This document shows positions 24,665-32,725 of a stretch of 64,000 bases of DNA, in pieces. Origin of the DNA: Paracidovorax wautersii (GTDB taxonomy: Bacteria; Pseudomonadota; Gammaproteobacteria; Burkholderiales; Burkholderiaceae_C); assembly GCF_031453675.1 (NCBI RefSeq), contig NZ_JAVIZX010000001.1, positions 1,054,001-1,118,000 on the forward strand, read 5' to 3'. Under the pieces are notes generated by a model. That model did no database searches, had not been told where the DNA came from, and saw only the letters and a list, made by a program, of their open reading frames with translations. Positions within the stretch are counted from its first letter, which is position 1, and each line of letters opens with the position of its first letter. The position numbers were made by a program, and so were the translations under genes.

Positions 24665-25788
24665 CGGATGCCCAGGTTCTTGAAGCCGATGGCGAACAGC
24701 GCATCCACCACGATGACCATGGTGATGGCCGTGACCACCGAGGCGGTCGTGCCCTCGCCCAGGCTCTGGGTGTTGGGCTTGACGCGCAGGCCCCAGTGGC
24801 AGCCGATGAGCGCGATGCCGGCGCCGAACACCGCCGACTTGAGCATGGCCATCCACAGGTTGGTGGGGCTCACGGCCGCGGGCAGCGCCTGCGCGAAGTA
24901 CGCGGGCGAGATGCCCATGGTGACGTCGGCCGCCAGCATGCCGCCGGCCAGCGCGGCCAGCGTGGTCCACAGTGCGATCAGCGGCATGGCCACGGCCAGC
25001 GCCAGCACCCGCGGCATCACCAGCCGGTAGCCGTGCGGAATGCCCAGCACGCGCATGGCGTCCAGCTCTTCGGTCACGCGCATCACGCCGATCTGCGCGG
25101 TGATGGCCGAGCCCGAGCGGCCCGCCACCAGGATGGCGCCCAGCATGGGGCCGAGTTCGCGCACCAGCGAGATGCCCAGGATGTTGACGATGAAGGTCTC
25201 TGCGCCGAACTGCCGCAGCTGCAGGCTCATCAGATAGGCCAGCACCACGCCGATCAGAAAGCCCACCAGCGCCGTGATGGGCAGCGCCGTGGCGCCCATG
25301 CGGTAGAGGTGGCCCGAGACGTCGCGCCAGGGCCCGCGGCGCGGGTGGGCGACGAGGCGGCCGATGTCCAGCACCAGCTGCCCGAGCAGCTCGGTCATCT
25401 GGCGCGCATGGCCCACGGCGTGCAGCACCAGCACGCCCAGGCGGTCCACCTGCTCGGCCAGCGACCAGGCCTCGTGCGGGGGCTCCTCGGTGCTGAACTG
25501 CGCCACGCGCTCCAGCATGTCGCGCTGCGCCTCGTGCAGTTGCAGGCGCGCGGGCCAGGCGCGGCCCCAGTGGTGCCACAGCAGCTGGGCGCCGACGTGG
25601 TCCAGCCAGGCGATCTCGCGCAGATCCCACCCCAGGCCGGGCGCCGCCGGCAGCGCCCGCAGCTGCGCCGACAGGGCCCGCCAGTCGCGGCGCGAGCCCA
25701 GCTCCGCCGCGCCCCAGCGCCCGAGCAGCACGGCGGACGCCCCTTCGGGCGTATCGGCGCGGTCGATGCGGGGCTGTGGATCGGTCAT
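24661..25788 (-). CDS. MlaE family permease with fused N-terminal STAS domain
   Basis: Inner membrane permease of the lipid transporter, 375 aa. Residues about 15-110 look like a STAS domain (LREIAWLDHVGAQLLWHHWG), which in E. coli is the separate protein MlaB. The permease domain from about 120 has ALPITALVGFLIGVVLAYLM, GPMLGAILVAGRSGSAITAQ and ELDAMRVLGIPHGYRLVMPR, all strongly conserved in MlaE. First gene of a four-gene operon running leftwards with 3-4-base overlaps to the next genes. No strong ribosome site is seen at the start. Confidence 0.9.
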   Translation of the reverse strand: MTDPQPRIDRADTPEGASAVLLGRWGAAELGSRRDWRALSAQLRALPAAPGLGWDLREIAWLDHVGAQLLWHHWGRAWPARLQLHEAQRDMLERVAQFSTEEPPHEAWSLAEQVDRLGVLVLHAVGHARQMTELLGQLVLDIGRLVAHPRRGPWRDVSGHLYRMGATALPITALVGFLIGVVLAYLMSLQLRQFGAETFIVNILGISLVRELGPMLGAILVAGRSGSAITAQIGVMRVTEELDAMRVLGIPHGYRLVMPRVLALAVAMPLIALWTTLAALAGGMLAADVTMGISPAYFAQALPAAVSPTNLWMAMLKSAVFGAGIALIGCHWGLRVKPNTQSLGEGTTASVVTAITMVIVVDALFAIGFKNLGIR

Positions 25789-25919
25789 CGGCGAAGGGGT
25801 GGCGGCACCAGGACAGAGGGCGCGGCGGCGGCCGCGGGGCAGGCCATCGTAGCGGAGCGGCCGGGAAGCGGTGCGTCAGCGCATACCCCGTGTCGCACGG
25901 CCGCGGCGGCATGCAATTA

Positions 25920-25979
25920 TTATCAAATCGGGCTGTAGCGCAATCAGCATAAGCGCATGCAGCTATTAAAACTGAAGCA
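25920..25979 (-). repeat. Dispersed palindromic repeat, copy 6
   Basis: TATCAAATCGGGCTGTAGCG, then CAATCAGCATAAGCGCATGC and AGCTATTAAAACTGAAGC. It lies in the 293-bp divergent gap between the mlaE-like and GMC genes, where promoters for both must also lie. Confidence 0.8.
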
Positions 25980-26081
25980 TACCGCGCTTACCCTATCGAC
26001 AGGCGGGGTGGCTTGCGCACAATGGGCCGGCCCTGTTCCGGGGTATTCCATGCGGCGCCCGGCGCCGTCTGCAGCCTGTTC

Positions 26082-27788
26082 ATGAGCGACACCACTTTCG
26101 ACTACATCGTCATCGGCGGCGGCACCGCCGGCGCCCTGCTGTGCAACCGGCTCAGCGCCGACCCGCGGAACCGCGTGCTGCTCATCGAGGCCGGCCGCAA
26201 GGACGACTACCACTGGATCCACATTCCCGTCGGCTACCTGTACTGCATCGGCAACCCGCGCACCGACTGGCTTTACCACACCGAGCCCGACCCGGGCCTG
26301 AACGGCCGCAGCCTGCGCTACCCGCGCGGCAAGACGCTGGGCGGCTGCAGCAGCATCAACGGCATGATCTACATGCGCGGCCAGGCGCGCGACTACGACC
26401 AGTGGGCGCAACTGACGGGCGACGACGCCTGGCGCTGGGACAACGTGCTGCCGGCCTTCCGCCGCCACGAGGACCACTGGCGCCTGGACAGGCCCGGCGA
26501 AGCCGACGAGCACTTCAAACGCCTGCACGGCAGCAAGAGCACCGGCGGCTCGGGCGAGTGGCGGGTGGAGAAGCAGCGCCTGCGCTGGGACGTGCTGGAC
26601 GCCTTCTCGCAGGCCGCGCAGCAGGCGGGCATTCCGGCCACGCAGGACTTCAACGGCGGCGACAACGAGGGCGTGGGCTACTTCGAGGTGAACCAGAAGG
26701 CCGGCTGGCGCTGGAACACCGCCAAGGCCTTTCTGCGCCCCATCTGCTACGGCCGCCCCAACTTCGAGATGTGGACCGCCGCCCAGGCCACGCAGCTGGT
26801 TCTGGAGACGCAGCCCGACGGCACGCGCCGCTGCACCGGCGTGCGGGTGTGGACGGGAGACGAGATGGTGACGGCGCATGCCAGCGAAGAGGTGATCCTG
26901 AGCGCGGGCGCCGTCAACTCGCCGCAGCTGCTGCAGCTGTCCGGCATCGGCCCGGCAGACCTGCTGCGCCGGCACGGCATCGACATGCAGGTGGACCTGC
27001 CCGGCGTGGGCGCCAACCTGCAGGATCACCTGCAGATCCGCGCCGTCTACAAGGTCAACCACGTGCCCACGCTCAACGTGCTGGCCGGCAGCTGGCTGGG
27101 CAAGGCGAAGATCGGGCTGGAGTACCTGCTCAAGCGCAGCGGGCCGATGAGCATGGCGCCGTCGCAGCTGGGCGCCTTCACGCGCAGCAGCCCCGACCAG
27201 CCGTACCCCAACATCGAATACCACGTGCAGCCGCTGTCGCTCGAAGCCTTCGGCGAGCCTCTGCACGCCTTCCCGGCCTTCACCGCCAGCGTGTGCAACC
27301 TGAACCCCACCAGCCGGGGCACGGTGCAGATCAAGAACGCGGACTTCCAAACCGCGCCGGCCATCGCGCCCAACTACCTCTCCACCCCCGAAGACCGCCA
27401 GGTGGCCGCCGACAGCCTGCGCGTCACGCGCCGCATCGTCGCCCAGCCGGCGCTGTCGCGCTACCAGCCCACCGAGTGGAAACCCGGTCCCCAGTACGAA
27501 AGCGACGAAGACCTGGCGCGGCTGGCGGGCGACATCGCCACCACCATCTTCCACCCCGTGGGCACGACCAAGATGGGGCGCGCCGACGACCCGATGGCGG
27601 TGCTGGATGCGCAGCTGCGCGTGCGCGACGGGCGCGGCGGCGTGGTGGCCGGCCTGCGCGTGGTGGATGCCGGGGCCATGCCCACCATCACCAGCGGCAA
27701 CACCAATTCACCCACGCTGATGCTGGCCGAGAAGGCCGCGGAGTGGATCCGCGCCGCACGGCGTCCACGGGCTGCGGTGGGCGCCTGA
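26082..27788 (+). CDS. GMC family FAD-dependent oxidoreductase (choline/alcohol dehydrogenase-like)
   Basis: FAD flavoenzyme of 568 aa that oxidises an alcohol or similar substrate. It has the dinucleotide motif YIVIGGGTAGALLCNRL, the GMC signature 1 region (YPRGKTLGGCSSINGMIYMR) and signature 2 (SAGAVNSPQLLQLSGIG). Near the C-terminus are the active-site His in FHPVGTTKMG and the Asn-containing SGNTNSPTLMLAEKAA. Choline dehydrogenase and many alcohol dehydrogenases share this fold; no betaine genes lie nearby. Start at 26082 is where homology begins. Confidence 0.9.
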   Translation: MSDTTFDYIVIGGGTAGALLCNRLSADPRNRVLLIEAGRKDDYHWIHIPVGYLYCIGNPRTDWLYHTEPDPGLNGRSLRYPRGKTLGGCSSINGMIYMRGQARDYDQWAQLTGDDAWRWDNVLPAFRRHEDHWRLDRPGEADEHFKRLHGSKSTGGSGEWRVEKQRLRWDVLDAFSQAAQQAGIPATQDFNGGDNEGVGYFEVNQKAGWRWNTAKAFLRPICYGRPNFEMWTAAQATQLVLETQPDGTRRCTGVRVWTGDEMVTAHASEEVILSAGAVNSPQLLQLSGIGPADLLRRHGIDMQVDLPGVGANLQDHLQIRAVYKVNHVPTLNVLAGSWLGKAKIGLEYLLKRSGPMSMAPSQLGAFTRSSPDQPYPNIEYHVQPLSLEAFGEPLHAFPAFTASVCNLNPTSRGTVQIKNADFQTAPAIAPNYLSTPEDRQVAADSLRVTRRIVAQPALSRYQPTEWKPGPQYESDEDLARLAGDIATTIFHPVGTTKMGRADDPMAVLDAQLRVRDGRGGVVAGLRVVDAGAMPTITSGNTNSPTLMLAEKAAEWIRAARRPRAAVGA

Positions 27789-27803
27789 CGGCGCCGTCTG
27801 CTG

Positions 27804-28157
27804 CTAGCGGATGCCGCCCACGTAGCGCGGCGGCACGGGCGGTGGCGGTTCTTCGCCGTGGCGGCGCAGGCGCTGGGCCGCGGCCTCCATCAGCGGCTTG
27901 CGGGGCGCGGGCTCTGCAGCGGCCTCCAGCGTGAGCAGCTCCAGGCGGTCGGCCCAATCCAGCAGCTCGGGGATGGCGTCCTCACGCGCCCGCTCCCGCG
28001 CGAAGCGCACGATCTCCAGCGCGTAGTCCGCATTCACGGCCATCCACTCGGTGTCGGTCACGCGGCCGACCTTGCGGCGCAGCAGCACGTGCAGGTGGGC
28101 GGCCACGGAGAGCCGGTCGCGTCCCGGGCCGGCCTCGTCGTGCGGCGACCACATCAT
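27804..28157 (-). CDS. Small hypothetical protein after amt
   Basis: Unrecognised soluble protein of about 117 aa. The first ATG overlaps the stop of the ammonium transporter gene (ATGATG), indicating translational coupling. It is mostly helical and charged (ALEIVRFARERAREDAIPEL, LLDWADRLELLTLEAAAE) with a Pro-rich C-terminus (EEPPPPVPPRYVGGIR). No metal or catalytic motif is visible. It takes the place where glnK or another signalling gene might be expected, but it does not resemble a PII protein. Confidence 0.72.
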   Translation of the reverse strand: MMWSPHDEAGPGRDRLSVAAHLHVLLRRKVGRVTDTEWMAVNADYALEIVRFARERAREDAIPELLDWADRLELLTLEAAAEPAPRKPLMEAAAQRLRRHGEEPPPPVPPRYVGGIR

Positions 28158-29518
28158 GCGCCGATGCGCTCGCGGTGCTGGGACAGATCGAGCCCCTGGA
28201 ACTCCGCGGCGTCGCTGACGCGCAGGCCCAGCGTGCGGTCCACCGTCCACAGCAGCAGCGCGGACACGCCCAGGCTGTAGGCCATGACGGCGCCCACGCC
28301 CAGCGCCTGGGTGAGCAGGCTGCCTTCCACGCCGCCGATGCGCGGGCTGGCCAGCACGCCGGTGAGCAGGGAGCCGACGATGCCGCCGATGCCGTGCACG
28401 CCGAACACGTCCAGCGAATCGTCGAGCCCCAGCAGGCGCTTGAGGCCGGTGCTGCCCCAATAGCAGGCCACGCCTGCCACCGCACCGATGACGAATGCTG
28501 ACCGCGGCGTGACGAAACCGGCCGCCGGCGTGACCGCCACCAGGCCCGCGACCAGGCCTGAGCACAGGCCCAGCAGCGAGGCGCGCCCGCGCGTCACCGC
28601 CTCGCCCGCCGCCCAGGCCAGCGCTCCGGCCGCAGCGGCGATCTGCGTGGCCGCCAGTGCCACCCCCGCGCGCCCGTCGGCCGCCACGGCCGAGCCGGCG
28701 TTGAAGCCGAACCAGCCGACCCACAGCAGCGCCGCGCCGGCCATGGTGAAGCCGAGGTTGTACGGCTCGAAGGCTTCGCGGCCGTAACCCTTGCGATGGC
28801 CCAGGAACCAGGCGCAGGCCAGGCCCGCCATGCCGGCGTTGACATGCACCACGGCGCCCCCGGCGAAATCGAGCGCACCCAGCTGCGCCAGCCAGCCGCC
28901 GGACTCCCATACCCAATGGGCCACCGGGGCGTAGACGCACAGCGACCACAGGCCGATGAACACGAGCATCGACGAAAAGCGCATGCGTTCGACGAAAGCG
29001 CCGACCACCAGCGCCGCGGTGATGATGGCGAAGGTGAGCTGGTAGGTGGCGTAGACGGATTCCGGCACGTTCGGCGCCAGATGGCTCACGGCCACCAGCC
29101 CGGCGCGCAGGTCGAAGTCCAGCCCCGCGAAGCCCATGCGGCCGACGCCGCCCAGCCAGGCGTTGCCCGGCGTGAAGGCCAGCGAGTAGCCCATGGCGAA
29201 CCACAACAGGGTGACCAGCGCGGCGATGGCCACCACGCTGGCCATGGTGTTGAGCACGTTCTTGCGCCGCACCATGCCGGCGTAGAACAGGGCCACGCCG
29301 GGCAGCGTCATCACCAGCACAAGTACGGTCGCCGTCATCATCCAGCCGGTGTCCGCCGCATTCAACGAAGCAGTGGCCACCAGGCCCGGTGCGGCCAGCG
29401 CCGGCCCGGGCGTCACCTGCGCCGCGGCGCTCGGCACCGTCTGCGCAGCGGCACCCGCCATGCCCGCGCACCAGACCGCCATCGCCATCCATGGCGCCCT
29501 GTGCATTCCACACCGCAT
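28154..29518 (-). CDS. Ammonium transporter (Amt family)
   Basis: Inner membrane ammonium channel of about 454 aa with a signal-like first helix and 11 further helices. Diagnostic segments are FYAGMVRRKNVLNTM, DFAGGAVVHVNAGMAG (conserved Asp and first pore His), LLWVGWFGFNAGSA and FGVHGIGGIVGSLLTGV (second pore His). GGAGGG lies eight bases before the ATG at 29518. Its promoter region has sigma-54 and NtrC-type sites, so expression should rise when nitrogen is short. No glnK gene accompanies it. Confidence 0.92.
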   Translation of the reverse strand: MRCGMHRAPWMAMAVWCAGMAGAAAQTVPSAAAQVTPGPALAAPGLVATASLNAADTGWMMTATVLVLVMTLPGVALFYAGMVRRKNVLNTMASVVAIAALVTLLWFAMGYSLAFTPGNAWLGGVGRMGFAGLDFDLRAGLVAVSHLAPNVPESVYATYQLTFAIITAALVVGAFVERMRFSSMLVFIGLWSLCVYAPVAHWVWESGGWLAQLGALDFAGGAVVHVNAGMAGLACAWFLGHRKGYGREAFEPYNLGFTMAGAALLWVGWFGFNAGSAVAADGRAGVALAATQIAAAAGALAWAAGEAVTRGRASLLGLCSGLVAGLVAVTPAAGFVTPRSAFVIGAVAGVACYWGSTGLKRLLGLDDSLDVFGVHGIGGIVGSLLTGVLASPRIGGVEGSLLTQALGVGAVMAYSLGVSALLLWTVDRTLGLRVSDAAEFQGLDLSQHRERIGA

Positions 29519-29556
29519 TGCCTGCCCTCCGCTGTCGTGCTGTTGACGCCGTACGT

Positions 29557-29573
29557 CGCACAACGCGTGCCAA
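29557..29573 (-). promoter_or_regulatory. Sigma-54 promoter of amt
   Basis: On the minus strand TTGGCACGCGTTGTGCG matches the -24/-12 consensus TGGCACG-N4-TTGC except for one base, with GG and GC exactly spaced. It lies about 40 bases before the amt ATG. Confidence 0.72.
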
Positions 29574-29661
29574 GCGGCCGCTGCCGGCGCACGCGCAGGC
29601 GCCGGAACACCGGCGCGCCGCCGGCCGGCACGCCCCACAACGGTGTGCGGGAAACCACCAA

Positions 29662-29678
29662 TGCACCACGCAAGTGCA
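29662..29678 (-). promoter_or_regulatory. NtrC-type enhancer site upstream of amt
   Basis: TGCACCACGCAAGTGCA matches TGCACC-N5-GGTGCA with one mismatch. It sits about 100 bases upstream of the sigma-54 promoter, the usual enhancer distance. Confidence 0.65.
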
Positions 29679-29797
29679 CGCCGTTACAGTCAATGCACTC
29701 GAGAGCGCGCCACGGCACGCCACGCGAGGGGACCGAGGAGACAACTCTACCTACCAACAATACATTCCAAGCATCCCCCATAAGATGCCCTCTTCCC

Positions 29798-29830
29798 AGG
29801 CGCCGGCGATCCCGGCGCCTTTTCTTTTTA
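29798..29830 (+). terminator. Orphan Rho-independent terminator
   Basis: AGGCGCCGG and CCGGCGCCT form a 9-bp stem with loop CGATC, followed by a ten-base tract of mostly T. There is no plus-strand gene between 27788 and this point. Confidence 0.75.
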
Positions 29831-29909
29831 TGGCCGGTCCGCGCCGCACCGGCCGGGAGCGCACCAGGGTGCAGCAGGGCGGCAGGGGCGGTGCGACAAT
29901 CGCGCCCCT

Positions 29910-30668
29910 ATGGAATGGATCATCGTCTCGCTCGCCTCGCTGCTGGCCGGATTCGTGGATGCCATCGTGGGCGGCGGCGGGTTGATCCTGACACCGGCCC
30001 TGTTCGCCACGTTCCCCACCGCACCGCCCGCCACGCTGCTGGGCACCAACAAAAGCGCCTCGGTCTGGGGCACGGCCATCGCCACCTGGCAGTACGGGCG
30101 CAGGGTGCAGATGCGCTGGCAGGCCCTGCTGCCGGCCGCGGCGGCCGGATTCGCCGGCGCCTTCTTCGGCGCCTGGACGGTCACGGTGATCTCGGCCGAC
30201 TTCCTGCGCAAGCTGCTGCCGGTGGTGCTTATCGTGCTGCTGCTGTACACGCTGGCGCGCAAAGATCTGGGGCGCCACCACACGCCGCGCTTCGCCGGAC
30301 GCACCGAAACGCTGGCGGCCTGCCTGATCGGCGTCGTCATCGGCTTCTACGACGGCTTCTTCGGCCCGGGCACCGGCAGCTTCTTCGTCTTCCTGTTCGT
30401 GCGCCTGCTGGGCTACGACTTCCTGAATGCCTCGGTGTCCGCCAAGCTGCTCAACCTGGCGACCAATGCCGCCGCGCTGATCCTCTTCACCGCCAAGGGC
30501 CACGTGTGGTGGCACTTCGCGCTGCCCCTGGCCGTGGCCAACGTGATCGGCAGCGTGCTGGGCGCGCAGATGGCGCTCAAGCACGGCGCGGGCTTCGTGC
30601 GCGGCATCTTCATCTTCGTGGTCGGCGCGCTGATCCTGAAGACGGGCTACGACGCCTTCCTGCGATGA
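29910..30668 (+). CDS. TSUP/TauE-SafE family membrane transporter (YfcA-like)
   Basis: Inner membrane protein of 252 aa with about eight helices. The family signature is at the N-terminus (LLAGFVDAIVGGGGLILTPA) with TLLGTNKSAS next. The matching internal repeat is IGFYDGFFGPGTGSFFVF followed by ASVSAKLLNLATNAAAL. TSUP proteins export sulfite, sulfonates or related anions; this one is nearest to YfcA, of unknown substrate. Followed after about 100 bp by arginase. Confidence 0.9.
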   Translation: MEWIIVSLASLLAGFVDAIVGGGGLILTPALFATFPTAPPATLLGTNKSASVWGTAIATWQYGRRVQMRWQALLPAAAAGFAGAFFGAWTVTVISADFLRKLLPVVLIVLLLYTLARKDLGRHHTPRFAGRTETLAACLIGVVIGFYDGFFGPGTGSFFVFLFVRLLGYDFLNASVSAKLLNLATNAAALILFTAKGHVWWHFALPLAVANVIGSVLGAQMALKHGAGFVRGIFIFVVGALILKTGYDAFLR

Positions 30669-30765
30669 GCGTTGCCACCGCGCGGCGCCGCGGCCGTGCA
30701 CCCCTTCCGGCGCGTGCGCCGGCGGACTACATTCTCTGCAGCCCACCACCCCGAGGATTCCTGCC

Positions 30766-31683
30766 ATGACGACGACCACTCTCACCCTGATCGGCGCGCC
30801 CACGGACGTCGGCGCCAGCGTGCTGGGTGCCAGCATGGGACCGGATGCGCTGCGCATCGCGGGCATCGCCCGGGCGATGCGCGGACGCGGCTTCGAGGTG
30901 ATCGACCGGGGCAACCTGGCCGGGCCCGGCAACCCGCAGGCCGAGCCGGCCAGCGGTTTCCGCCACCTGGCAGAGGTGACGGCCTGGAACGAAGCCGTGT
31001 ACGCCGCCGCCCTGGCCGATCTGCGCGCGGGCCACGTGCCCTTGATGATGGGCGGCGACCACTGCCTGGCCATCGGGTCCATCAGCGCCGCCGCGCAGCA
31101 CTGCCGCGAGCAGGGCAAGCGCCTGAAGGTGCTGTGGTTCGATGCGCATGCGGACGCCAACACGCCAGAGTCCACCCCCAGCGGCAACCTGCACGGCATG
31201 CCCGTGGCCTGCCTGCTGGGCCATGGCCCGGCCGGCCTCACGCACCTGGCCGGCGTGCCGGCCCTGCAGCCGGGGCAGATCGGCCTGATCGGCGTGCGCA
31301 GCGTGGACGCCACCGAGAAGCAGTTCGTGAACGAGCACCGCATCGAGGTCTACGACATGCGCACCATCGACGAACTGGGCATGCGCACGGTGATGGAGCG
31401 GGCGCTGGCGGGTGTCGATGCCGACACCCACCTGCACGTCAGCTTCGACATGGACTGCCTCGATCCCTCGGTGGCCCCCGGCGTGGGCACGGCCGTGCGT
31501 GGCGGGCCGACCTACCGCGAGACCCAGCTGTGCATGGAGATGCTGGCCGACTGCGGCGCGCTGCGCTCGGCCGATCTGGTCGAGCTGAACCCGGCGCTGG
31601 ACATCCGCAACCAGACGGCGGAACTGGCCGTGGACCTGCTGGAGAGCCTGTTCGGCAAGTCCACGCTGATGCGCCCGGTGTGA
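30766..31683 (+). CDS. rocF: Arginase
   Basis: Mn-dependent hydrolase making ornithine and urea from arginine, 305 aa. The three metal-ligand blocks are complete: GGDHCLAIG with His99, WFDAHADANTPESTPSGNLH with Asp126, His128 and Asp130, and SFDMDCLDPSVAPGVGT with Asp228 and Asp230. SxxGNxHG in the second block favours arginase over agmatinase. The next genes encode an amino-acid ABC transporter, which could supply the substrate, though this link is inferred only from position. Confidence 0.92.
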   Translation: MTTTTLTLIGAPTDVGASVLGASMGPDALRIAGIARAMRGRGFEVIDRGNLAGPGNPQAEPASGFRHLAEVTAWNEAVYAAALADLRAGHVPLMMGGDHCLAIGSISAAAQHCREQGKRLKVLWFDAHADANTPESTPSGNLHGMPVACLLGHGPAGLTHLAGVPALQPGQIGLIGVRSVDATEKQFVNEHRIEVYDMRTIDELGMRTVMERALAGVDADTHLHVSFDMDCLDPSVAPGVGTAVRGGPTYRETQLCMEMLADCGALRSADLVELNPALDIRNQTAELAVDLLESLFGKSTLMRPV

Positions 31684-31751
31684 CCGGACGCGAGGGTGCT
31701 GCGGCTTGCCGGGCCCCGAACTTGCATGGGCTGCGGTCAGGGTTTGCAGCC

Positions 31752-31782
31752 TTGTGCCCGCACCGGGGTGCCTCCCTATAAT
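31752..31782 (+). promoter_or_regulatory. Putative sigma-70 promoter of the amino-acid ABC operon
   Basis: TATAAT at 31777-31782 is a perfect -10 box. TTGTGC at 31752-31757 is a poor -35 at 19-base spacing. Transcription would give a leader of about 110 bases before the binding-protein gene. Confidence 0.5.
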
Positions 31783-31899
31783 GTGACCGCTCCATGACGC
31801 CTGCCCGCAAACCGGGCCGTGCAGGGGCGCAAGTTCCGGCTTTGCCAACCGCCAAGCCGGATTTTTTGTACCTGGAACCATCCCACGCAGGAACAGCAG

Positions 31900-32664
31900 A
31901 TGAAGATGTTCAAGACGATTGCCACCGCCGTGGCACTGTGCGCCGCGTTTTCCGTGCAGGCCCGCACGGTCGACGCCATCAAGAAGGACGGCAAGATCGT
32001 CATCGCCACCGAGGGCCAGTTCGCCCCCTTCAACTTCTTCCAGGGCAACAAGCTGACGGGCTTCGAGGTCGAAGTGGCCGAGGCCGTCGTCAAGAAGATG
32101 GGCGTGAAGCTGGAATGGAAGACGCTGGGCTTCGACGCCCTGCTGACCGGCCTGGCCCAGGACCGCTGGGACGCCGTGATCGCCTCCCACGGCATCACCG
32201 AAGAGCGCGCCAAGGCCGTGACCTTCGCCGAACCCCACTACTGCTCCGGCGGCATCATCGTGTCGATCGACGGCAAGACCCGCACGGCGGATGACCTGAA
32301 GGGCAAGACCGTGGCCGTGCAGACCGGCACCAGCTACCTCACGCAGGTGCAGAAGCTGACCGGCGTGAAGGAAGTGAAGAACTTCCCGCAAGACACCGAC
32401 GCCCAGCGCGCCCTGATCTCCAAGCGTGTGGACGCCTGGGTGAGCGACAAGTTCGTCGCCAAGGAAGCCGCTGCCAAGAACGCCAAGGCCGGCTTCAAGC
32501 TCGGCGATATGCTGTTCATCGAGCGCATCGCGCCCGCCGTGGCCAAGGGCAACACCGGCCTGGCCGATGCCTGGAACAAGGCCTTCGAAGAGATCCTGGC
32601 CGACGGCAGCTACGCAGCCATCTCCAAGAAGTACTTCAACGAAGACGTGCGCTGCACCAAGTAA
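31900..32664 (+). CDS. Amino-acid ABC transporter substrate-binding protein
   Basis: Periplasmic solute-binding protein of 254 aa (PBP type 2, family 3). Signal peptide MKMFKTIATAVALCAAFSVQ, cleaved near residue 22. Landmarks are IVIATEGQFAPFNFFQGNKL, GFEVEVAEAV, DALLTGLAQDRWDAVIAS and KGKTVAVQTGTSYL. First of three genes with permease and ATPase. The substrate is probably a polar or basic amino acid by analogy; arginase upstream makes arginine a fair guess but not proven. CAGGAA precedes the ATG. Confidence 0.9.
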   Translation: MKMFKTIATAVALCAAFSVQARTVDAIKKDGKIVIATEGQFAPFNFFQGNKLTGFEVEVAEAVVKKMGVKLEWKTLGFDALLTGLAQDRWDAVIASHGITEERAKAVTFAEPHYCSGGIIVSIDGKTRTADDLKGKTVAVQTGTSYLTQVQKLTGVKEVKNFPQDTDAQRALISKRVDAWVSDKFVAKEAAAKNAKAGFKLGDMLFIERIAPAVAKGNTGLADAWNKAFEEILADGSYAAISKKYFNEDVRCTK

Positions 32665-32683
32665 CCTGACCTAGAAGGACTTT

Positions 32684-32715
32684 CCGGCGCCCGTGGCTCA
32701 CGCTGCGGGCGCCGG
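32684..32715 (+). other. Intercistronic stem-loop after the binding-protein gene
   Basis: CCGGCGCCCG (32684-32693) and CGGGCGCCGG (32706-32715) are perfect 10-bp inverted repeats with a 12-base loop and no T tract. Such hairpins commonly protect binding-protein mRNA and lower expression of the permease gene. It covers an in-frame GTG, which argues for the ATG at 32726 as permease start. Confidence 0.7.
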
Positions 32716-32725
32716 CCTCATTTCC

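Larger units (their letters stand above)
29519..29909. other. 391-bp intergenic region between amt and the TSUP gene
   Basis: No convincing gene. On the minus strand it holds the amt control region (sigma-54 promoter and NtrC-like site). On the plus strand, 29798-29829 is a strong intrinsic terminator that no known upstream plus-strand gene needs, so a short leader or small RNA may end there. A short open frame from 29785 crosses the hairpin and has no ribosome site. Confidence 0.6.

Noticed and set aside
29785-29909. Short frame beginning MPSSQAPAIPAPFLFMAG before the TSUP gene
   Set aside because: It crosses an intrinsic terminator, has no ribosome site and runs on out of frame into the TSUP gene.
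32693-32725. GTG at 32693 as start of the amino-acid permease
   Set aside because: It lies inside a 10-bp stem-loop and the nearest AAGGA is too far away; the ATG at 32726 fits the family better.
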